A stretch of 64,000 bases of DNA from Nectonema munidae (GCA_030549495.1 JAUIRK010000461.1:620001-684000); one strand, 5' to 3'; numbered from the stretch's first letter, positions 13,161-25,014 are shown. The notes: generated by a model from the sequence alone, not told the origin. Program-made: numbers and translations.

Positions 13161-13717
13161 AACTCTTCCCATTTGGAGTTCTTTTACAAAGACAAATTAC
13201 TGTTACTAATACCTCTACATTTACATCAAGTTATAAAAAAATTAATTACTTATAATTTTCTTCTGCCTTTTTTTTCGTCATTTCCAAAATATGATTGATC
13301 AAAGCAATATCAAAAAATAGATTGACGATTTTCATTACATCTCTTCCTCTTTCAAAAATTGTTACAAACCTTGAATATGATTGTATGACGTATTTGTACA
13401 AAAAAGCTGCAAAATCTATTTCTCTGGCGAACCAAAAAAGTAAACAAATGCCGCTTTCATAGACTATTACAATTATTGACTATGACAGCACAACGTGTTC
13501 TGACTCACAGCGTCAAAATCTCCGCCTCTTGCAAACCAAGCTAGTGAACAAATGTTGTTTTCGAAAATATTTTACCAACCTTGATTGTATTGAGCCGTAT
13601 GAATATACTTTGTATATTCTCTTATTTTTCTTCACCATGGTTTGACGTCATTATAAGCAAGCTGTAAATATTTTTACTTGGTGAAAAAAGCATGGGGTTT
13701 TTTTTATTGATATAATA

Positions 13718-13780
13718 CAGGAGTGCCCATTGCGTCGATCGCGATTGACCGGTCGATCACAAAAGCATTGTGAGTTATTT
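13718..13780 (+). mobile_element. hAT terminal-repeat fragment (CGATCGCGAT type)
   Basis: CAGGAGTGCCCATTGCGTCG followed by CGATTGACCGGTCGATCAC has the form of one end of a widespread hAT group whose ends read CAGGGGTGCCCA...CGATCGCGATCGACCGG. No matching inverted end was found nearby, so it is a solo end or a severely deleted copy. Confidence 0.5.
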
Positions 13781-13860
13781 GACTTTATTAATGACATAAA
13801 AAAACAATTATTTTGAAAAACATAATTAAACTTCTTTAGCATTAAAGATTTTTTCTTTTT

Positions 13861-14061
13861 CTTATAAATAAAGAAAAAGAAAAAATCGAAATCCCCATAT
13901 TCCCAGAGGTTGTAGGGGAGTTACCGAAGCAACCAAAAGGATATGCGGATTTTGATCAATTTTTTTCAAAAGTTTCTCTCTCCATATATCTTTAAGATAA
14001 ACTTTTCGATTACAGAACAATGGGTTATTTTGTAACCAATTCATTATGGGTTAAATATTAA
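13861..14061 (+). pseudogene. Unrecognised protein-like frame with one stop
   Basis: The + frame reads IEIPIFPEVVGELPKQPKGY, then ADFDQFFSKVSLSIYL, one TAA, then DKLFDYRTMGYFVTNSLWVK and a stop. Its composition (Pro, Gly, Asp, aromatic residues) is far more protein-like than the AT-rich surroundings. I do not recognise the family. It could be a fragment of a retroposed host gene, or an exon with a sequence error. No clear splice sites flank it. Confidence 0.35.
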
Positions 14062-15229
14062 GTTGGGGTGAAAAAAGTATAAAAAACTTAAATAAATTTG
14101 TTAGACTATACTTACAAACTAATTAAATAATAAACTTTTTACGCAATAAACTAAGTTAAACACAACTCGTAAATTGACTTATCCAAATTCATAACTAAAT
14201 GTAACTGACAAACTAAATAAAATTAACTAAAATTTTTCTCAAAATATACTTTTAAAAAATAAATAATTTGACGTCATACCAACGTATGCATCAAGTAGGA
14301 TCAAAAATATATTTTGGACTTACAAAGTCTCCTCACAAATTCCAAAGAGACAATTGTAGCATATAAGATACACTTGTAGTTAGTTTACAAATTTCCTGGA
14401 GAGATTTTCAAAATTTCTTATTCAAGGTTTTGTTCTATTTTGTCTTTTTCAATTTTTTTGTCTTTTCACAATTATTTGTCTTCATTGTATTTTGTCATTT
14501 TTCAATTGTATTTCCTCTTTTTTCAATTCTATTTTATCTTTTTTTAATTTTTTCCAATTTTTCAATTCTAATTTTTCTTTTATTTCATCTATTATGAGAT
14601 AAATTTGATTAAGTTTTTTTCATTGCTTTCTCCTTAACTAGATTTATCTAACTCAATTAGGCTATTAGATATAGATAACGGCAACTTGGCGTATTTTCAT
14701 CTGCAGTGTACCTTTTTCGTGGCATGTATTGAACTATGAATGATTGAATTTTAGGCTTGAACTTCCATATAATTAGATGCAGATTGTAGACAACACACTT
14801 GCTCCCCTATTAATTTAATGGCTTGAAGCAAACTTTTCTTTCTTCTGATTTCTCAAAAAGATCAATGTAATAATTCAATAGTTTTGTAAAAATTTTCCAT
14901 TTTTACTTTTTCATTTGACAGATTTGATGAACTATACTTGGTTTTCAATTCGGTAGTTTAAAATGTGCCCGGTTTCGCATGAATTTGAATACTTTCGTAA
15001 AACATCACCGCCTTACCTAGGACTCCCAAAACTCCCGAATTCTTGTGCATGTAGGATTAGACGAAACAAGTTCACCTCATTGTACTTGAAGTGTTGTGTA
15101 TGTACTCAAATATTTATCACTTTTATCGACTTCTATTTTTATTATGCAATTTTTCTTTTTTCTTAAAACGTCATTTTTAAAGGCGATACTTGTTTTTTGT
15201 CTCTTTTTCATTAAGTCTTGTTGTTATAG
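14062..15229. other. AT-rich non-coding, with T-rich iterated repeat
   Basis: The block at 14405-14585 is a degenerate array of TTTTTCAATTCTATTTTGTC-like units, the same unit as at 2.96 kb. The frame at 14963-15166 has no recognisable domain and is not called as a gene. Confidence 0.45.
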
Positions 15230-15335
15230 CTGGGAGGAGACAATCGTGAAGAATCAATTCTCAAGTGATGGCGAATCTTTTGCATTTAACGAGAGTGTTG
15301 ATATAAATCCCAACTCAATAATCCTAAAATTTTAA
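15230..15335 (+). CDS. Candidate terminal exon, unknown gene
   Basis: A plausible acceptor (TTGTTGTTATAG) precedes an open frame reading WEETIVKNQFSSDGESFAF then NESVDINPNS and a stop at 15335. A poly(A) signal cluster (AATAAA) follows near 15459. No partner exon or family was recognised, so this is only a candidate; the alternative is a chance frame. Confidence 0.2.
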
Positions 15336-15643
15336 ATTAAATATCAAGTATAAGTCATTCATAATGATAGAAAGAGCGAACTAATTATTTCGAATATATA
15401 AATCACGCATAGATTATTATTATTGTTATGTATGCATTTTCTTGTGATATCGCATAAAATAAACAATAAAACACCATTTTCCGTAAGTAGAAACATTTTC
15501 AATTATTTTCTTGAGAAATTATGGTTTCCTGCTTTTCCAAAATTAATTAGGGCGGAGGATTATTCATATATATATAGTGCAAATAAAAAATAGCAACTTC
15601 AGTAACGTTACTACATGTGTCATGGTCCCCTTCCTACCCCAAG

Positions 15644-15755
15644 GGCGTGTGGGCGAGTCCAACATTAAATTTCTTTCCAGAAAGTTCGACCTCGTTTGCG
15701 CAATTGCGCTCTCTCGATAAAAATATTATACGATATCTTTATCTTTACCTTCTAA
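15644..15755 (+). repeat. SINE family 1, degenerate copy
   Basis: Matches the tail half of the family (CGCAATTGCGC, TCTCGATAAAAA, then ATCTTTATCTTTACCTT), with a poor, shortened head. Confidence 0.5.
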
Positions 15756-15806
15756 TATAACTGCACATTTTAGAAGATAGATCTTAGCGAAGCTTACCGA
15801 AGGATG

Positions 15807-15955
15807 GCGTGAGTAAGCTTGGCTAGATACTGAGTTTTTATAACTCAAGGTCTTGGGTTCGATCCAACATCAAGCCTTCTTTCCTCATAGTTTGATACAA
15901 GCGGCGCAATTGCGCCTTCTCGATGAAAACATCCCACGTTACCCTTATCCCTTAG
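15807..15955 (+). repeat. SINE family 1 (tRNA-derived), good copy
   Basis: The head GCGTGAGTAAGCTTGGCTAG acts as box A and GGTCTTGGGTTCGATCCAAC contains box B (GGTTCGATCC). The body follows (CCTCATAGTTTGATACAAGC, GGCGCAATTGCGCC, TCTCGATGAAAACATCCCAC) and ends in a pyrimidine-rich ACCCTTATCCCTT. It is a Pol III type, non-coding retroposon. The palindrome GGCGCAATTGCGCC is a family hallmark. Confidence 0.8.
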
Positions 15956-17055
15956 CCAATGTTAACAAAGCCGTCCTATTTCGTATCTTATGAAAACTTC
16001 ATTTTGGTAATTCAGACTTTTAGGTACTTGTGTTTGTGTCTTTATTTTTAAATGGAGTAATTTTGATGTAATTCCAAAGTTGTCATTCTTTTCGAGTAGG
16101 ATACATATTTTTCAAATGATCATTTAAATTGCTGTTCAAAGTGAAAATTTAAGGGTGCAGATTATCGAGGTCTAAGTGTATACTATGTGTAGATCTTGTT
16201 TTTTTGGAAATGTTAAAATCCAAACATATCTAATCGCTTGTGCTCTTCAAGACTATGATATTTCAAAATGACATTATGTTAGTAAACATTACTACTATCA
16301 TGTGTAATAAAATTCACAATTAGATTGGCGATTTCTGATTTTTACTAGTTGGATAGTAAGTTTTTCTAATATTTCGGACTTATTAAGAAGCATAAACTTT
16401 TCACACAGAAAAGAGTTATTAATCAGAATTTATGTTTCGAAAAGTTAAGAACTAAATCAAGAAGAGAAGTAGATTCTATCGTTTAATTAAAACAACCTAC
16501 ATATTTAGATGCAGCCTATCATACTTGTATTAGCTTACTCTTCAATTATAAAATTTTACGATAATATACGTTACTAACTTTTAATGCGCAGTTTTAAGTT
16601 TTCTATTTCAATAGCAAAGTTTACTAATGTAGTTAGTTTCTAGTGTAACTATGGATTACTAAACGTTTGTATGCAATTTCTCTGTGTTCAGAGACGGAAT
16701 ATTGATGTAATCAATGCAATGAGGAAAATGCCCCAGAGTAATAGAAGTATAATCCAATAAATCTAAGGAAATACCTTCTCAACTTAGCCCTATTTAAATT
16801 GTGATTGTCCGAAAATGGCTCTATGAAAAAGCTCTAAGTCGCATATTGATAACATTTTATTTAAAAAAACTTAAAAAGATTTGCTTCTATTTTCGGCATT
16901 TTGTTAACAATTGGAGAACAAATTCAGAAAAAAATTAAATCCTTTTTAAAAAAAAATATTTTTTTCAAAAAAAAATTTTGCTAGAGTTTATGGTGTACTT
17001 TTTTAATTTTCGAGTTTATAAGTTGTAAAATATGACAATCTTGACTTTGCTGAGA
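15956..17055. other. AT-rich non-coding stretch
   Basis: Nothing recognised in this stretch between two SINE copies. Confidence 0.4.
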
Positions 17056-17215
17056 GCGTGAGTAAGGTTGGCTAGATACTGGGTTTCGATCACTCAAGGT
17101 CTTGGGTTCGATTTCGCATCATCCTTTGGATCCGATCCTTTCTTCATAGTTAGATGCAAGCGGTGCAATTGTGCTTTCTCGATGAAAACATCGCACGGTC
17201 CCTTTACACCTTTAC
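17056..17215 (+). repeat. SINE family 1, good copy
   Basis: Box A region GCGTGAGTAAGGTTGGCTAG and box B region CTTGGGTTCGATTTCGCATC are clear. The body has a small insertion (TTTGGATCCGATCC), then TTCATAGTTAGATGCAAGC and TCTCGATGAAAACATCGCAC. Confidence 0.8.
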
Positions 17216-17314
17216 CACACGCCATTAGTTAAGAATTTAAACTTTGCAAAGTATTCCATCCTCATGGAGAAAAAAAGGGAGGATTGAAAGGAGTTGTATC
17301 AAAACATTTCCATG

Positions 17315-17400
17315 ACATTTCTTTTTCAAAAGAATTTCATATATTAAAGCAGATGGTTTTAATTTCTTGCGACAATGGTACGACACTAGTACTCAAAGGG
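17315..17400 (-). mobile_element. TTAA-type MITE, copy B (partial)
   Basis: Read on the minus strand it starts CCCTTTGAGTACTAGTG next to TTAA (17401-17404) and continues through AAACCATCTGCTTTAATATA, aligning with copy A. The far end is missing. Confidence 0.6.
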
Positions 17401-17521
17401 TTAACAAATTGTCTTTAGCCAAAGTGAGCGTAGACAAACTGTCCTGACACAATAATACATTAAATATATATTTTTTTAAAAATAAAAAGTGGCCTTTTGA
17501 GGCTTATCAAGGATTTCTTAA

Positions 17522-17640
17522 TGCTTTGAGGACCAGTGTGACACCGGTGCACCATGAAATGAAAATCAGCTGCTTTTAGTATATAAAATCCCATTGAATA
17601 AAGTAGATGGTTAGACTTAAAAATTTTGGTCCTAAAACGG
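17522..17640 (+). mobile_element. TTAA-type MITE, copy C
   Basis: It begins TGCTTTGAGGACCAGTG directly after TTAA (17518-17521) and ends TTTTGGTCCTAAAACGG. The interior CATGAAATGAAAATCAGC and ATATAAAATCCCATTGAA match copy A. Confidence 0.65.
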
Positions 17641-17875
17641 CTAACACGGGTTTACAAATTTGATCAGTTGGATTTCGCCATTCCCATAAATATGCCTGCC
17701 TTAGCTATACATTAAAATCTTTTATGTTTTTAAACCAAAATGAGCATTCCCTCAGAACATAAGAAATATCAAAACTCATAAAAACCCGTGAATTATGGGT
17801 ATTTTGTAAGGAAGGTATAGACGAGAACGTGAGTTCGAGACATGTAGGAATCCACCTGGATATGTATCTTCCGTA

Positions 17876-17995
17876 ACCATCTGAGGTATAGTGTGATATT
17901 AATCTCTGATGAAATGAAAATTGTCTGCATTAACTATATAAAATTCCATAGATAAAGAAAGCACGCGATGAGTCTTCAAATTTGTCATAAAAGTA
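17876..17995 (+). mobile_element. TTAA-type MITE, copy D (diverged)
   Basis: GATGAAATGAAAATTGTCTG and CTATATAAAATTCCATAG match the interior of copies A and C; both ends are decayed. Confidence 0.5.
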
Positions 17996-17999
17996 GCAC

Positions 18000-18842
18000 T
18001 CCTATTCTTTATACTGGTTTTGTTTTAAATTTAAATTTTATATTTTTTTAATTATGTCAAGTCCAAATCACACATATTCACTGAATTTAATTCGTATTGA
18101 GCAACTCTTGAATTTTTTTATATGTAATGAACTTCGGTTCCTGCTCACGAATAAAAATGAAACTAGCAATCGGTAGAAGTCTGGAAAACCTTGCTTCTGA
18201 TATCTACTTTTATAAGGTGCCAAGTGCATCCCTTGATCTTTCTTTCTTCAAGCCTTTCAGAATAAGTAAGAGTATTTTTCGCAAGGCAGCCTTCAAATAT
18301 AATAAGCGATTACATCGATGCAGAATAAGTGCAAGAAGTTTAAAAAGGCAAACTAAGAAAGTTTAATACTTTACTTTCACAGGATAGCGGTGTCAATTAT
18401 TGCTTTTTCAAAATATTTCTCAGTTTTTTTTCAATGAATTTGCATACAACTAAAAAGGAGACGACTTTTAATTCGTGCTTCACCCCTGACACATTTTTGA
18501 AAGAGGTAAAATGGTACTTCAAAAACCAAACTGTTTTTATCACAAATACTTGCTTTACGGCAAAATTGTTTTGCGGCGATTTTTCCTATTATGCGAAATT
18601 TCCTGACGCGAGTTTTACTACGGCAAACTTGTTTACGGCGAATTTCCCGGACACTATCAGTAACACCCGTGATGCAACCTACCACAGAATATTTTTCCTC
18701 ATCATTACATATTGCGATATTGGACTTCCATCATTAAGGATATTTTAGCAGGTAGCGTGACAAATTATTACTATCAAAGCTATTTCCTAAGCAAAAGCTT
18801 ATCACTTTTCGATCTTGATCAGTAAAGGAATAAATGGCATCG
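18000..18842. other. Non-coding, with CGGCAAA-rich block
   Basis: From about 18550 to 18660 the motifs ACGGCAAAATTGTTTTGCGG, CGACGCGAG-like and ACGGCAAACTTGTTTACGGC are iterated. This resembles the interior of the 25-kb MITE (CGCAAATTTGCCG) and is probably a relic of a related repeat. Open frames here are not protein-like. Confidence 0.35.
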
Positions 18843-18850
18843 GTTGAAGC

Positions 18851-19578
18851 TAGAGCTTCTGATTTCTCGATAAAATTTAATTCTCGAGAAACGAGAAAAA
18901 AAATATATGATTCTCGAGACTCGAGAAAAGTTTCGAGAAGTTAAAAAATATTAAAAATATTTTACGAAAAAAATATTTTGTTTTATTAGTAAAATAACTT
19001 TTTAAAAAAACAAGAGCATCTAAAGTTTCGTTTTTCAAACTAAATCGTTTTGGAGATAAAATTCCTCCCCATTGACAAGAAGTTGGTTGGATCCATAAAA
19101 GAGAATTTTTTAACAATTGCATCGATTCTGCTAAATCAAAATTTTTGTTTTGTTTGAACATCTGTAGTTCTTCTTCTATTGTACTAACTTTTTCTTCTTT
19201 TTTATCATACATGGATTCTTTAATTTCTCTATTTAAACTTTGAGTTAGAGATTCTTCTTCAAACTCATCAACAGATTCGACTTGAATTTGGCTTTCTTGT
19301 ATAACAGTTCCATGCTCCCAATAATGAGAAAAAATTTTATCAAAAATATTTTTGCACATTCTAAAATTTCTTCAAAATTTGAATATTCAAAAGTTGATCG
19401 TGCATTACACATAATTATTTATTTTTTATTAATATTTATTCAAAATTTAACATGTTTCAGTAATAAAAAAATTTTTAAATTCTTGAGTTTCGACAAAAAT
19501 TTCTCGAGAATGAAGAAATAAAAAAATTCTAAAATTCTCGAGAATCGAGACTCGAGAAATCTCGAGACAGAAGCTCTA
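18851..19578 (-). mobile_element. Internally deleted hAT element with 8-bp TSD
   Basis: The left end TAGAGCTTCTGATTTCTCGA and the right end, inverted (TAGAGCTTCTGTCTCGAG), match, and the flanks GTTGAAGC (18843-18850) and CTTGAAGC (19579-19586) agree at 7 of 8 bases. The terminal regions are packed with TCTCGAGA-type palindromes. On the minus strand, 19359-18877 retains only the hAT C-terminus: an ILSPKRFSLKNETLDALVFL segment like the conserved ..SGNI.T.KR..L.....L.FLK. region, preceded by an acidic stretch. At 728 bp it cannot be autonomous. Confidence 0.85.
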
Positions 19579-19586
19579 CTTGAAGC

Positions 19587-20399
19587 CTGTTGCTAAAATC
19601 TTTAGATTCTTCAACCTTTAAAGCAAATTCGGTATTCTCAAGTTTCCTTTTGTACTGCGATAAATTTACCGCATATTGTTACCCTTTATCTCAAAAATGC
19701 ATAGTTTGAAAACGCGTCTCAATACATATTTGATAAGTATTTATTAATAATTTTGATTGTTATTTGAATAGCATTAAATTTTTGAACATTAACACATTCC
19801 TAAAAATTTTATTTAATATTTTAATAACATTGGTTGAAAGTGAATTCTTTTTGATAACTTGGAAATTTTTTGTCTCCGTGAGCGAATAAAAAAATAGACT
19901 GGTTTTTAATCAGGCAAAAATTTGTCATACTTCTATCTTCTCCTATCATCACAATATTCTCACGTGTAATCATATATACAACATACATACTGAAATTATG
20001 TTTTTTTTACAGCGTTATATAAATAATTGCTTTCCAGTTCTTGGTTTACTTTCAAGTCAATAGAGATCAACCAAATTTTGACTTGCGGTATAGGTCAGGT
20101 AGACTGAGATCTCGTCATGCTTATTTGAGATATTTAGGTTTGGAAACTATGGAATGCTTTTTTGAAATTCTTACCATACCTATAACGTATTAAAAACACA
20201 AATTAAAAATATCTTCTCTTATCTCTTATTGTTGGTAATTTTCAAAAAACACATTTATTATGTTATTATTTCCTTCACTCCATTATTTCCTAGACTACAA
20301 GTAATGAAAGTGCATTTGCAAGAATTTACAAAAAACCCTCTGTATTATTCTTTCAATTTCAAGTAAACGTAGACAGATTGCGTTTGAAGCAAAGCCCGT
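19587..20399. other. AT-rich non-coding stretch
   Basis: No gene or repeat structure recognised. Confidence 0.4.
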
Positions 20400-20825
20400 A
20401 ATGAGGGCATCCCTTTTTTGTTGCTCTCTGTATTATTCAGCCGATACGGAGGTATATTCGCATTCCCGGCTTAATTTTGAAGTTGTTACACAAAAGCACC
20501 TTCACTTTCACCTGGTTGTTGCCTACATATGGCTTCCATGTGTCGAGCAAAGACTTGATTCTTCTTCTTTCTGTAGAGGCCTTAAAGCTTGTAGATGGCC
20601 TCTTCATATTCTTGTATGTTCTCAATGTATTTGTACACAGTGGCAGAAATACAATTAATAAGTACTGAAAGTTTGTCAGGCTCATTTGAAGCAATTGAAG
20701 AAACAAAATTTTTAGATGTTGAATACGAGTGTTTCTACTACTCATCGGCTGCATCAGCAGAATTAGGATCTATGCCTAGCCTTTCTCGGCCAAGAACGTC
20801 TCTATAAGCAATGCTTGTTTGAAAG
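20400..20825 (-). mobile_element. LTR-retrotransposon gag fossil (Gypsy/Copia-type)
   Basis: The minus strand carries a short stretch resembling the gag region of LTR retrotransposons. Only this fragment is seen: no polymerase region and no paired long terminal repeats are recognised nearby. It is broken in a few places and looks old. Confidence 0.5.
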
Positions 20826-20894
20826 TAAATTAAAGATTTATTAACAAGGTAGGGTTTACTTTCAACAAATAACGATAAGTGTTCGGGTTTATAT

Positions 20895-20978
20895 AAGATC
20901 ACAATTGCGTTGTTTGTATCGAACTATGAGGAAAGGAGGCTTGATATGGGATCGAACCCAAGACGATGTTTTATCTTT
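20895..20978 (-). repeat. SINE family 1, truncated copy
   Basis: On the minus strand, box B (CTTGGGTTCGATCCCATATC) is followed by AAGCCTCCTTTCCTCATAG and TTCGATACAAACAACGCAAT. The box A end is missing or decayed. Confidence 0.65.
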
Positions 20979-20989
20979 TTCATTTTTTC

Positions 20990-22558
20990 ATCATTAAATA
21001 AATTTATCACCTGTTTTTTGTTCTATTTTCCTATACGCATGTTCCTACCGTAAGATTTAGTTTGTTTTCTCATTTATTCGATATTTTCAAATGTTTTGCA
21101 TTTTCTATTGATTCCAAAGGTTTTATCAAGTTATTGAATTTCATACAAGATATCAACCAAATTCGAATATGTTTAGTACAATTATATCATTCTTGCGCTA
21201 TTATAGTTGGGAAAATTTTATTTATCATTATTATTTTTATTCATCTTAACAATAAAAGATCACATCATCCAGTTAAAATGGGAACTTTTTTAAAAATGAA
21301 CTAATTTGTTGCAGTAGCATAATTCTAAAAAGTGTATGAAGTTCAAATCAAAAATATTTTCTTCACACTCAAATAGTAATTTATACTATATTTCTTGTAC
21401 AAAAATTGAAATTGACCGTGAATCTCTTTTTGCATGCACCTCTTTCATCGATAATTTTGCGCTTTCCCGAAATACTACACATTTCATGACGTCCTTCCAT
21501 TATTTGCGTTTGTTTCATTTGATTTACTCAATGGGAAGAAGGATTATTATCATTTGTATACTGTAGTGCATGTTGTTGAGCTAAGTGCGTATTTCTTCCA
21601 ATTCAATGCAACGCACAAAGTCAGTAATTACTCAAGCAAAGTTGAAAGATTTTGAGATATTTTGAGTGCATCATGAGCAATATGACTTTATCTGCGATTA
21701 CAAATTTGATAAAGAGTGCAGTAATTCCAAATTTAATTAGTATTTTCACTCGCCACCACGCAATGGTGAATGCCTTGTAACTGTTTTTATCTCATTTTTC
21801 TTCTTCACAACGACGGTATAAACGATGAACGTACATATCCTTCCACTCTTGCTTCACCTTTTGTAGAGTTTCTTCCAAACTTTCTAAGTATATACTCATT
21901 CTAAATTCTTGTGACATTTAACCTTGCGCAGTTTTTGACTTATTTATTTTAACACTTTTCCTCTATTTATAAAGAATTTTTCCAGGCAATCTACGTGTCA
22001 TAAGCTTAACTTTTACATTTAATTCTCTTTTAGTCTTTTGCCCTCACACATTACATTTTTCAATTGAAATGTTGCTTTTTACTTTTATTCAAACGCTTGT
22101 AAGTAAAATGGTTTAAATGTTTCTTTTGGTCATTTCCTTCCAAGTGAATGAAAATGAAATAGATTTAAAGTTGATTTTGCATTTATAAAAGATGAGTGTA
22201 CTTAGTAAAAAACTTTCGTACCAAAAAGATGTCATATAAAACCACAAAGAGAGACTATTTTATGTTTTATTTCATTAGCAAAGGAAAATGACATGTCTTA
22301 GTGTATAAAAGAGGAGAAATTAATTTCCTCACCCATTTGAACTATAAATATCCTACCGATACTACAACTATTCTACATTTCTTCTTAATATTCTGACATT
22401 TGGAGTAGTTTTTGAAAGATCAATTTTGTTTGGAGCATTTATTGCGATCAAAAGGAGATGCAGAATGGCATAAATATCAAGATAGAGTCGAATTGAATGC
22501 TAAAAGCCCATTCTAACAATATTATTACTCTCACTTCGTCATGCATTTTTTGCTACTA
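20990..22558. other. AT-rich non-coding stretch
   Basis: Several short open frames exist but none shows a domain or splice context. A TATAAAAGAGGAG sequence at about 22305 resembles a TATA box, without a following gene. Confidence 0.4.
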
Positions 22559-24538
22559 CACTAGAAGGGCGGCCTGCATAAATTGATGCATTTTAATGTC
22601 AACGTATGGCTTATATACAAATGATATATCATTTGCTCAAATTTAATGACTTTTCATGAATTGATAGGAAGTATACACACTCGTAATCATTCATCATATC
22701 AAACATCTGTGAAGAAGAAAAAGACTATTCTTACTACAAAGACGATTTGCGTCAATTGACGCACATTTAATTTATTGTCTTTTATTTTACTTTTCTACAC
22801 TACTTAGATATTTTTGTTCTCCTTTTACTTTTATCACACTACCTTTAATTTCCCTTTTGTGCCATGTCTGATCAAGAAATTTTGAAAAATCTTAGAGAGA
22901 TTGATTCTGACTTATCAGGTGAAGAGAATTTGGATAGCCTTGGTCTTTTGAGAGTGAAGATATATTCAAATCAATGTGTATTTATTCTTCAGAAACAAGC
23001 GATGAAGGAATGAAAATGAAAGTTTACATCTTACCAAGCATTTGCAGGGCAGTAAAGATGGCTCTTTTTGAATAAGTGACTCCATTACACCTCGTGTACG
23101 AGGGCGATTTCCAAAGCATAATGTTGTGAATTTTCAATCCGGTCCTACTACTTTCGCAATCAGTTGTTTTATTCAGGATAGTCCTCTTTCTTCCTTCAAA
23201 GTTTTTTTTCAATGATTTTATGATCCAAATAATTCAAATGTGTGCAAATGAACAAGGTAGAGTTTATCATGATAAAAATTGGTTTGTTACTTTTGAAGAA
23301 CTTGACAATTTTCTTGGAATAATAATTGCACGTGGTATAATATGAGGAAGAAATTTGTCATTGAAGAGTTTTTTGGATAGTTTGTGGGGTTGCTCGTTGT
23401 TTAGAAATACAATGCCTCGCGATAGATCTTTAGATATAATGAAATATTTACGCTTTGATGTAAAATCCCAAAAAAGAAGAAATTTGAAGCAAGATAAATT
23501 CTGTTTAGCATCACCATTGTGGAAACCATTAATTGAAAATACAATGCATGCAAAATAAACCAGGTAAGTTTGGCTTGAAGTTTTGTATGGTTTTTGACGT
23601 GGAACATAAATATTTATATAACGCTTTTCCTAACCTAGGAAAAGAAAATGAGGTAAGAAACAATGTCAGTTTCCAACAAATGTCGTTTAAAACTTATGAA
23701 TCCCTTATTCAAAAAGGGAGATGTGATAATTTTTTCACCTCTTTTGATCTTTGTTTAAGGCTTTCTGAACAAATTTGCAGTCTAGTTGGAACAATTCGAC
23801 AACATAAGAAAGATTTGCCAAAAAATATAAATGAAAAAAACAACTGTACCAAACTGTTATTTTTAGATCCAAGAAAACCCGTTTGCGACTTTGACTTCTT
23901 ATCAAGCCTAAAAGTCAAAAAGAGTAAATCTTCTTAGCACGTCATATCCAGATGTTCAAATTTCGCGGGATCAAAATCCGAAAAAGAAAGCTGAAACTGT
24001 ACTGTTTTAAAATAAAAATAAAGTTGCGTAGACGTTCTGGATCAAATGACAAGACTCTATTCGGTCAAAGCTTGCAGTAGAAGATGGCCAATGCATGTTT
24101 TCTACAACATGATTGATCTTTCTCTCATAAACAGCTGGATTGTATACAAAATCGTTTGCAAGTCTTCCATAACTCGCCGTGAATTCATTCAAAAAGTTGT
24201 TGAACAACTTTGTGGTATTTCACAATTACAAGCCACTAACAAACCCTGCATGCACATTCAGCCTAAAAAGATTCGTCTTACTTATTCTACAATCAAGTGT
24301 CGCAATAGAACAACTTGCGGTAAAACAATTTGTGCAAAATGTGCTATAAAAAGTTGCAAAGAACGTTTTGCGTAACTTGTTTAATTTTTTAATTATATTT
24401 TTACATTCATTTATTTTTATACTTTTAAAATAGAAAAATTATGGTAAATCTTTCATTAGATGGACATATGTCAGATCAATGATGGAAGCGTCAATTGAGG
24501 CATTTCGTCTTTCTTGATATAGTATCGTCGTTCTAGTG
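22559..24538 (+). mobile_element. piggyBac element with ends (non-functional copy)
   Basis: The right end, inverted, reads CACTAGAACGACGAT next to TTAA (24539-24542). The left end reads CACTAGAAGGGCGGC at 22559, with its TTAA decayed. A second, subterminal inverted pair lies inside: AAAGACGATTTGCGTCAATT at 22739 and, inverted, AAAGACGAAATGCCTCAATT ending at about 24488. The left copy includes the perfect palindrome GCGTCAATTGACGC. The transposase gene lies between. At 1980 bp it is close to a full-length piggyBac of this type. Confidence 0.85.
22866..24375 (+). pseudogene. piggyBac transposase pseudogene
   Basis: It starts MSDQEILKNLREIDSDLSGE, the usual acidic N-terminus. The core begins near 23290 (FLEIIIARGII, a stop, then GRNLSLKSFLDSLWG and SLFRNTMPRDRSLDIMKYLR). 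The catalytic part follows as FCMVFDVEHKYLYN and LGKENEV. The post-catalytic segment is RRWPMHVFYNMIDLSLINSW, and the C-terminus is a Cys-rich finger (CRNRTTCGKTICAKCAIKSC) ending at 24375. There are at least four frame changes or stops and a missing central segment, so it is inactive, though the C-terminal 109 codons are intact. Confidence 0.9.
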
Positions 24539-24542
24539 TTAA

Positions 24543-25014
24543 AAGGTAACATGAGTCCTCATCGCTGGTCCTTTTTTCAATAAAAATTGCCGGACTAATG
24601 AAAAAAAGGGAATGTTATAGCGAAAATAAATTTTATTTAACTGAAATTTAGACATACTAAGAGAATTTTATTCAAAGAATTATTTTTATTCCCAATTTTT
24701 GCCATTTAAAAGTCAAATTTTTGCATTAGTTTTCGACAAACGTTAATCTATATAATTTTTGAATTATATATTTGTCAAAAAATTGTAGAATTACATTTAT
24801 CATCACTTTGTCTCTTTATGGTTTATAACTATCTATGATACCAGAATCGCTAATATATAGTAATAGCAATTAAGTTTTATTTAATATTTCTATAAAAAAT
24901 ACAAATTCCACAAACAAATTGCTTCCTATTTTTTTGTGATTTATGATCTATTGAAATAATCAATAACTCCTCTTCAATAAATAAACTAAGTTATAAGAGA
25001 AAAGAGCATGCTAG
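24543..25014. other. AT-rich non-coding stretch
   Basis: Nothing recognised. Confidence 0.4.
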
